From Patescibacteria group bacterium (GTDB taxonomy: Bacteria > Patescibacteriota > Patescibacteriia > Patescibacteriales > GWC2-42-12): DNA of 16,680 nt. Of the stretch, positions 11,829 through 16,680 are shown in pieces (within the stretch, counting starts at the first letter, position 1; every line of letters starts with the position of its first letter). The notes under the pieces are model-generated. The model worked only from the letters and a program-made list of their open reading frames with translations. It did no database searches and was not told the origin of the DNA. The position numbers and the translations under genes are program-made. The DNA lies in NCBI GenBank assembly GCA_018827685.1, contig JAHJXD010000028.1, positions 1 through 16,680 of the forward strand, given 5' to 3'.

Positions 11829-13376
11829 ATGTCTACTACAAAAGATTTTATTGTCGAACAACTTAAAGAACAAATTACTAATTTTAAAACTAGCCTAAAA
11901 GAGCAAACTGTCGGCCGGGTGATTGAAATTGGCGACGGTATTGCCAGAATTGAAGGCATTTCCGAAGTTATGATGTCGGAGATGTTGGAATTTTTCCCCT
12001 CTGTTAAAGCCGCGGAGGATAAAAAAGCCGCTAGCGGTTCGGTTTACGGTCTGGCTTTAAATTTAGAAGAAGATCGAGTGGGCGCGATTATTTTAGGCGA
12101 TTATCTGGGCATTAAACAAGGCGACGAAGTTAAATGTTTAAATAAAATTTTGCAAGTGCCAACAGGAAATGGAATAATCGGCCGCGTGGTTAATCCTTTA
12201 GGCGAGCCATTAGACGGCAAAGGCGAAATTCAAGCGGATAAATTTTATCCTGTGGAGAAAATCGCTCCAGGCGTAATTACTCGCGAATCAGTCAGGCAGT
12301 CGGTACAAACCGGTATTAAAGTTATTGACGCTATTATTCCAATCGGCCGCGGCCAAAGAGAATTGATTATTGGCGACCGCCAGATCGGCAAAAGCGCCAT
12401 CGCCATTGACGCCATTATAAACCAAAAAGACCAGAACATGAAATGTATTTATGTGGCTATCGGACAAAAAGAATCTAAAGTAGCTGGTTTAGTAGCCAAA
12501 CTTGAGCAGTCGGGTGCTATGGATTATACGACCGTGGTTTTAGCCGGCGCGTCTGACCCTGCGTCACTATTATATATCGCGCCTTATGCCGGTTGCGCAA
12601 TGGCAGAATACTTTTTAGATAAAGGCGAGGATGTTTTAATTGTTTATGATGATTTGTCAAAACATGCGGTGGCTTATCGCGAAATTTCTCTTTTGCTTAA
12701 ACGGCCGCCTGGGCGCGAGGCTTATCCAGGAGACGTTTTTTATTTGCATTCAAGGCTGCTGGAACGTGCTTGTAAATTAAGCCAGGAATTTGGCGGAGGT
12801 TCAATTACAGCTTTGCCAATTATTGAAACTCAGGCCGGAGATATGTCAGCTTATATTCCTACTAATGTTATTTCAATTACTGACGGACAAATTTATTTAA
12901 TGCCGGAGTTATTTTATCAAGGCAGCCGTCCGGCTGTAGATGTTGGCTTGTCGGTTTCGCGCGTTGGCTCAAGTGCGCAGACTAAGGCCATGAAAAAAGT
13001 CGCGGGAAAAATGAAACTTGAAGCCGCTCAGTTTAGAGAATTAGCCGCTTTTACCCAATTTGGTTCAGAATTAGATAAAGATACCAAGGCCAAACTGGAA
13101 CGAGGTAAAAGATTACAAGAAATATTTAAACAAGGTCAATATTCGCCTGTCTGCGCAGCCAATCAGATTTTAGTATTTTTTGCTTTAATTAATGGTTTGG
13201 TTGACGACGTGCCAGTAGAAAAAATTTCTGATTTTGAAACAGGTTTATATAAATATGCGGCTATGTTCGGAGCCAAAGCTCTAAAAGAGATTACTGACAA
13301 GAAAGACTTAAGCGAGAAGTTGGAAGCGGAGATGAAAGGATTGATCCAAGATTACAAAAATAGCCTTGATTATTAG
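11829..13376 (+). CDS. atpA: ATP synthase F1 subunit alpha
   Basis: Non-catalytic nucleotide-binding subunit of the alpha3beta3 hexamer. The N-terminal beta-barrel has GRVIEIGDGIARIEGI. The P-loop GDRQIGKS occupies about residues 182-189; the usual form is GDRQTGKT. The DDLSKHAVAYREISLLLKRP region and the PGREAYPGDVFYLHSRLLERA block follow. The arginine that reaches the catalytic site is about residue 377 in SVSRVGSSAQTKAM. With 515 residues it is full length. The ATG at 11829 (MSTTKDFIVEQLK) is chosen because an upstream ATG at 11808 adds seven residues coded by the hairpin flank. It starts 22 bases after the hairpin arm, in the context AATTTTTATG. Confidence 0.97.
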   Translation: MSTTKDFIVEQLKEQITNFKTSLKEQTVGRVIEIGDGIARIEGISEVMMSEMLEFFPSVKAAEDKKAASGSVYGLALNLEEDRVGAIILGDYLGIKQGDEVKCLNKILQVPTGNGIIGRVVNPLGEPLDGKGEIQADKFYPVEKIAPGVITRESVRQSVQTGIKVIDAIIPIGRGQRELIIGDRQIGKSAIAIDAIINQKDQNMKCIYVAIGQKESKVAGLVAKLEQSGAMDYTTVVLAGASDPASLLYIAPYAGCAMAEYFLDKGEDVLIVYDDLSKHAVAYREISLLLKRPPGREAYPGDVFYLHSRLLERACKLSQEFGGGSITALPIIETQAGDMSAYIPTNVISITDGQIYLMPELFYQGSRPAVDVGLSVSRVGSSAQTKAMKKVAGKMKLEAAQFRELAAFTQFGSELDKDTKAKLERGKRLQEIFKQGQYSPVCAANQILVFFALINGLVDDVPVEKISDFETGLYKYAAMFGAKALKEITDKKDLSEKLEAEMKGLIQDYKNSLDY

Positions 13377-13395
13377 ATAAAGTAATAATTATTTG

Positions 13396-13546
13396 TCATT
13401 CCTGCCGCAGCCTGTCCTGTACTTGATACAGGATGTCAGAATCCAATTTTAGTGTATTGAACATGATTCTGGATTGCGGGTCAAGCCCGCAATGACAATT
13501 AAACAGCCCGCAATGACAATGACAATGGTCAAGCCCGCAATGACAA
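13396..13546. repeat. Dispersed palindromic repeats (ATTGCGGG/CCCGCAAT type) between atpA and atpG
   Basis: ATTGCGGG (13473-13480), loop TCAAG, CCCGCAAT (13486-13493) form an 8-bp hairpin. CCCGCAATGACAAT recurs at 13506-13519 and 13533-13546. A second palindrome, TCCTGT-ACTTGAT-ACAGGA, lies near 13414-13432, and the block opens with GTCATTCCTGCCGCAGC. This is the type of repeat scattered through many bacterial genomes. On the minus strand it yields CHCGLDPQSR-like peptides, a familiar annotation artefact. The 177-base gap 13377-13553 holds nothing else. Confidence 0.85.
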
Positions 13547-13553
13547 TTAAAAT

Positions 13554-14525
13554 ATGGCATCGTCAAGAGATATAAAAAATAGGATAAAATCAATCGGTAA
13601 TACTAAAAAAATTACCAAGGCCATGGAAATGGTAGCGGCATCAAAAATGCGCAAAGCCATTGAGGCTGTGCTTAAAACCAGAACTTATGCCAATTTAAGC
13701 TGGTTGACGGTTTTAAATTTATCCAGGTCTGCCCATAGCCATAACAAAGCTCTGCATCGGCTTTTAACTCCGAGAAAAGAAATTAAAAAAGTTGGCGTTA
13801 TTTTAATTACTTCTAATCGCGGGCTCTGCGGCGGCTTTAATACGGCGATTATTAATAAGGTTTATGAATCAATGAAAAAATATCAAACCATGGGTGAAAA
13901 AGCGATAGTAGAAGTTGAATTTGTTTTAGTCGGTAAAAAGGGCGCGGCTATTCATCGCCATGGTCAAACAGTGGTAGCAGATTTTCCCAAACTTGATTTA
14001 GCCAGCGAAGTAAATGAAATCGTGCCGGTGGCAAATTTAATAATCGGCGGATATTTAAATGGAAAATATGATAAAGTAATGGTGGCTTATACGGATTTTG
14101 TCAGTTCTTTGAAGCAAATTCCTAGAGTTAAGCAGCTTTTACCCATAGAAATTGACCAAGCTGACGAATATTTGGGCATTATGGGAGAAGACAGCCGGCT
14201 GGGTTTGGATAAAGAATTTGTTCAACATAAAGAGGAAAAACATTCGCATATTGGTAAATTTCATTATGACTATATTTTTGAGCCAAGCCCAGAAGAAGTT
14301 TTAAATGAAATGTTGCCTCGGCTGGTTGAAATTCAGCTTTATCAGGCTTTATTAGAATCAAACGCTTCTGAGTATAGCGCGCGCATGAGCGCCATGCGCC
14401 AGGCAACCGATGCGGCCGGAGATATGGTAAGCGAGTTGACTTTGTCATATAATAAAGCCAGACAGGCCGGAATTACGGCCGAGATCGCGGAAATTTCAGC
14501 CGGAGCGAATGCGTTAGCTTATTAG
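13554..14525 (+). CDS. atpG: ATP synthase F1 subunit gamma
   Basis: Central rotor shaft. The N-terminal helix (DIKNRIKSIGNTKKITKAMEMVAASKMRKA) and the C-terminal helix (the SARMSAMRQATDAAGDMVSELTLSYNKARQ stretch, then AGITAEIAEISAGANAL) are both canonical and form the coiled coil inside the hexamer. The Rossmann-like middle carries LITSNRGLCGGFNTAI. At 323 residues it is some 35 longer than E. coli gamma. The extra sequence appears to lie around residues 203-240 (the ADEYLGIMGEDSRLGLDKEF region plus a His/Lys/Glu-rich stretch), just before the YIFEPSPEEVL strand. The insert may be a lineage feature that alters regulation of rotation; this is inference. The stop TAG lies within a tandem TAGCTTAT repeat. 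Confidence 0.95.
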   Translation: MASSRDIKNRIKSIGNTKKITKAMEMVAASKMRKAIEAVLKTRTYANLSWLTVLNLSRSAHSHNKALHRLLTPRKEIKKVGVILITSNRGLCGGFNTAIINKVYESMKKYQTMGEKAIVEVEFVLVGKKGAAIHRHGQTVVADFPKLDLASEVNEIVPVANLIIGGYLNGKYDKVMVAYTDFVSSLKQIPRVKQLLPIEIDQADEYLGIMGEDSRLGLDKEFVQHKEEKHSHIGKFHYDYIFEPSPEEVLNEMLPRLVEIQLYQALLESNASEYSARMSAMRQATDAAGDMVSELTLSYNKARQAGITAEIAEISAGANALAY

Positions 14526-14538
14526 CTTATTAGCTTGC
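14515..14538. repeat. Tandem 8-mer across the atpG stop codon
   Basis: TAGCTTAT, TAGCTTAT, TAGCTTGC run from 14515 to 14538. The atpG stop TAG (14523-14525) is the start of the second unit. It is short, so chance duplication is possible. Confidence 0.6.
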
Positions 14539-14577
14539 AGGGAGAATATTTAATTTAAAAATTTTTATTTTAATACT

Positions 14578-15999
14578 ATGAGTGAAAAATTACAACAAAC
14601 AGGTGTTGTTAAACAAATTATTGGCGCGGTGGTTGATGTTTATTTTGAGGATAATTTGCCGGAAATTTATACTGCTTTGGAAATTGAAAGGAAAAATTCC
14701 TCAACTACCCTTTGTCAAGACAGAGATAACCATGGCCAGAAATTGGTTTTGGAAACGCAACAGCACTTGGGCGGCAATGTTATAAGAACCATTGCTATGG
14801 GATCAACTGATGGGCTTAAGCGCGGTGACAAAGTAGTTAATACTGGAGAAAATATAACAGTGCCTGTGGGAGAGGAAACTTTGGGTAGAATTTTTAATGT
14901 TTTAGGCCAACCTGTTGATGGTATTGAAGCCGTGAAAACAAAAAAAAGATATTCAATTCATCGCTCATCTCCAAAATTTGTTGACCTGTCTGCTAAAGCT
15001 GAAATTTTGGAAACAGGAATTAAGGTTATTGATTTGATTTGCCCGATTTTAAAAGGCGGTAAAGTTGGACTGTTCGGTGGCGCCGGAGTAGGCAAGACCG
15101 TAATTATTCAGGAACTAATTAATAATATAGCTAAAGCGCATGGAGGAGTTTCTGTGTTTGCCGGAGTGGGCGAAAGAACGCGAGAAGGCAATGATCTTTA
15201 TCATGAAATGAAACAAGCAAAAGTGCTTGATAAATTAGCAATGGTTTTTGGACAGATGAATGAACCGCCAGGAGCTCGCGCTCGCGTGGCTTTGTCCGCC
15301 CTGTCCATGGCTGAATATTTCCGTGATGAAAAAAATAAAGATGTTTTATTGTTTATAGATAATATTTTTAGATTTACGCAAGCTGGTTCTGAAGTGTCGG
15401 CTTTGCTCGGACGCATGCCAAGCGCCGTTGGCTATCAGCCGACCTTAGCCACTGAAATGGGCGAGTTGCAGGAGCGTATTACTTCAACCGACAAAGGTTC
15501 AATTACTTCCATCCAAGCGGTTTATGTGCCGGCCGATGATTTAACCGATCCGGCGCCAGCCACAACTTTCGGTCATCTTGATTCTACTGTTGTCTTGTCC
15601 CGCGGATTATCTGAATTAGGTATTTACCCGGCCGTTGATCCGCTGGATTCTTCATCAGTTATTTTAGATCCGAAGATTGTCGGCCAGGAGCATTATGATA
15701 TTGCCAGAGGCACGCAAAAAGTATTACAAAGATATAAAGATTTACAGGATATTATTGCTATTTTAGGCATGGAAGAATTATCAGTTGAAGATAAGATTAT
15801 GGTTTCTCGAGCCAGAAAAATGCAGAGATTTTTGTCCCAACCGTTTGCCGTGGCTGAAACTTTTACCGGCCATCCGGGCAAATATGTAAAATTGACCGAT
15901 ACTATTCGCGCTTTTAAAGAAATTTTAACAGGCAGTTATGATGGAAAATCAGAAAGTGATTTTTATATGAAAGGCGGGATTGATGAAGTGGGGAAATAA
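14578..15999 (+). CDS. atpD: ATP synthase F1 subunit beta
   Basis: Catalytic subunit. The P-loop GGAGVGKT is at residues 167-174, GERTREGNDLYHEM begins near 198, and the Walker B/DELSEED-side block FIDNIFRFTQAGSEVSALLGRMPSAVGYQPTL follows. ITSIQAVYVPADDLTDPAPATTF and the LSVEDKIMVSRARKMQRFLSQPF end are also intact. The length of 473 is normal. The N-terminal barrel has a short polar insertion, KNSSTTLCQDRDNHGQ, around residues 39-54. The start context ATTTTAATACTATG repeats the one before atpZ exactly over 14 bases. A GCAGGGAGA stretch is too far upstream (over 30 bases) to act as a Shine-Dalgarno. atpC follows after six bases. Confidence 0.98.
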   Translation: MSEKLQQTGVVKQIIGAVVDVYFEDNLPEIYTALEIERKNSSTTLCQDRDNHGQKLVLETQQHLGGNVIRTIAMGSTDGLKRGDKVVNTGENITVPVGEETLGRIFNVLGQPVDGIEAVKTKKRYSIHRSSPKFVDLSAKAEILETGIKVIDLICPILKGGKVGLFGGAGVGKTVIIQELINNIAKAHGGVSVFAGVGERTREGNDLYHEMKQAKVLDKLAMVFGQMNEPPGARARVALSALSMAEYFRDEKNKDVLLFIDNIFRFTQAGSEVSALLGRMPSAVGYQPTLATEMGELQERITSTDKGSITSIQAVYVPADDLTDPAPATTFGHLDSTVVLSRGLSELGIYPAVDPLDSSSVILDPKIVGQEHYDIARGTQKVLQRYKDLQDIIAILGMEELSVEDKIMVSRARKMQRFLSQPFAVAETFTGHPGKYVKLTDTIRAFKEILTGSYDGKSESDFYMKGGIDEVGK

Positions 16000-16005
16000 T
16001 AATTT

Positions 16006-16446
16006 ATGTCAGATATTAAATTTATAAAATTTGAGATTGTTACTCCTGAACGTGTCGTGCTTAAGGAAGAGATTACTCAGATTACCTTGCCGACTAAAGT
16101 CGGAGAGATTACAGTTTTACCTAATCATATTCCTTTAGTGTCAAGTTTGGCGCCTGGAGTGGTTCATGTTAAAAAAAGAGATGGTAAAAATGAGATTATA
16201 TCAATTTCCGGAGGGTTTTTAGAGGTTTTAAAAGATAAGGTGGTAATTTTAGCAGACACGGCTGAACGAGCCGAGGAGCTTAATTTGACGCAAGTTGAAG
16301 AAGCTCATCGGAGAGCCGCCGAGCTTAAAGAAAAAGCGCGCCGCGGAGAGAATATTGATTTTACCGAAGTCAATGCCGCCATAGAAAGAGAGCTAGCCAG
16401 AACTAAAGCAATTAAGCGGTGGCGGAAATTAAAAAATATTGAATAA
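16006..16446 (+). CDS. atpC: ATP synthase F1 subunit epsilon
   Basis: Rotor-foot subunit that joins gamma to the c ring and can inhibit ATP hydrolysis through its C-terminal helices. The beta-sandwich (residues ~5-90) has the family landmarks FEIVTPERVVL, LPTKVGEITVLPNHIPLVSSLAPGVV and ISGGFLEVLKDKVVILADTAERAEE. Residues 93-146 form two charged helices (VEEAHRRAAELKEKARRG and FTEVNAAIERELARTKAIKRW), so the regulatory domain is present. At 146 residues it is slightly long because of a basic tail (KRWRKLKNIE). It is the last gene of the operon. No convincing T-tailed hairpin follows, so its terminator is not identified. Confidence 0.95.
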   Translation: MSDIKFIKFEIVTPERVVLKEEITQITLPTKVGEITVLPNHIPLVSSLAPGVVHVKKRDGKNEIISISGGFLEVLKDKVVILADTAERAEELNLTQVEEAHRRAAELKEKARRGENIDFTEVNAAIERELARTKAIKRWRKLKNIE

Positions 16447-16521
16447 TTTGTTTTATCCTCATTGAAGCGGGGAGAAAAATGTTGAAAATTGGTTAAAAAA
16501 TCAGCTCCCGACTTGTCACTT

Positions 16522-16680
16522 TTAGTATGACAGCCCAAGTTTTGAAAGCATTTCTTTAATTTTAGCTGTTATTTCCGAACGCATTATTATCTCTTCTCCG
16601 GTTAAAGTATTTTTAATTCTTCCTCGTTATGGGCGCTGCCGATATGTGCCACCACGACCAGTCTGCGATCTTCGTATCTG
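16522..16680 (-). pseudogene. Broken transposase-like fragment (window edge)
   Basis: On the minus strand, bases 16679-16605 read RYEDRRLVVVAHIGSAHNEEEL followed by KIL and a stop (TAA at 16604-16602). The LVVVAHIGSAHNEEEL block resembles the N-terminal region of IS4/IS1634-type transposases. In another frame the text goes on as LTGEEIIMRSEITAKIKEML, ending SKLGLSY and a stop at 16524-16522. A real transposase would be hundreds of residues longer in this direction, so the gene is truncated or frameshifted. The upstream part lies outside the window. The family assignment comes from memory of one short motif, and a short unrelated gene is possible. The gap 16447-16521 holds nothing I can name. 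Confidence 0.4.

Noticed and set aside
13396..13593. Minus-strand frame with CHCGLDPQSR peptides
   Set aside because: It is a translated dispersed repeat, a well-known annotation artefact, and overlaps the atpG start.
1..16680. Alternative genetic code (TGA as glycine, as in some Patescibacteria)
   Set aside because: TGA ends the methyltransferase at the right place in an ATGA overlap, and the long genes contain no in-frame TGA.

Overview
The window looks like part of a Candidate Phyla Radiation (Patescibacteria, probably Parcubacteria-like) chromosome. This rests on low GC, a compact F-type ATP synthase operon with no respiratory genes nearby, a large multi-pass membrane protein of a kind I associate with this group, and almost no Shine-Dalgarno sequences (most starts sit in contexts such as AATTTATG). 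TGA is used as a stop (end of the methyltransferase), so the standard bacterial code applies. Lineage is an inference.

Layout: 1-560 is the 3' part of a Fic-domain protein with a C-terminal winged helix. It is followed by a strong hairpin terminator and then a type II restriction-modification pair (N4/N6-type methyltransferase at 698-2290, TdeIII-like endonuclease at 2287-3069, 4-base overlap). A roughly 390-base non-coding stretch (3070-3456) holds hairpins, an inverted-repeat-bounded segment, ATCAGCG repeats and a good promoter. The promoter leads into a small two-helix membrane protein and a 550-residue membrane protein of unknown function. After an 18-unit heptamer array come housekeeping genes: metG, cvpA-like, tsaC and tatD. 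From 9204 onward lies the complete ATP synthase operon in the order atpZ-B-E-F-H-A-G-D-C. The window ends in a broken transposase-like fragment on the minus strand.

The most unusual feature is how repeats are distributed. Nearly every gap in and around the ATP synthase operon carries a repeat or palindrome, often starting at or across the upstream stop codon. There are two related 19-22 bp-stem hairpins (9442-9492, 11753-11807), a 163-bp near-full-length palindrome between atpB and atpE (10266-10428), a 44-bp heptamer palindrome between atpE and atpF, dispersed ATTGCGGG/CCCGCAAT repeats before atpG, and a tandem 8-mer after atpG. The 17-bp motif that ends the 163-bp palindrome (TGGGACTGTGGCCCAAT) recurs at 3414, 7439 and partly at 8944. 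Several copies lie directly after a TATAAT-like hexamer, so the motif is either the end of a small mobile element or an operator.

Functionally, the ATP synthase c subunit carries two carboxylates (E26 and E59, followed by S60, T61 and Y64). This matches the two-carboxylate Na+ rotor motif described for Fusobacterium nucleatum and suggests a sodium-coupled enzyme. The Fic and restriction genes form a defence/toxin-like accessory block next to the core genes.
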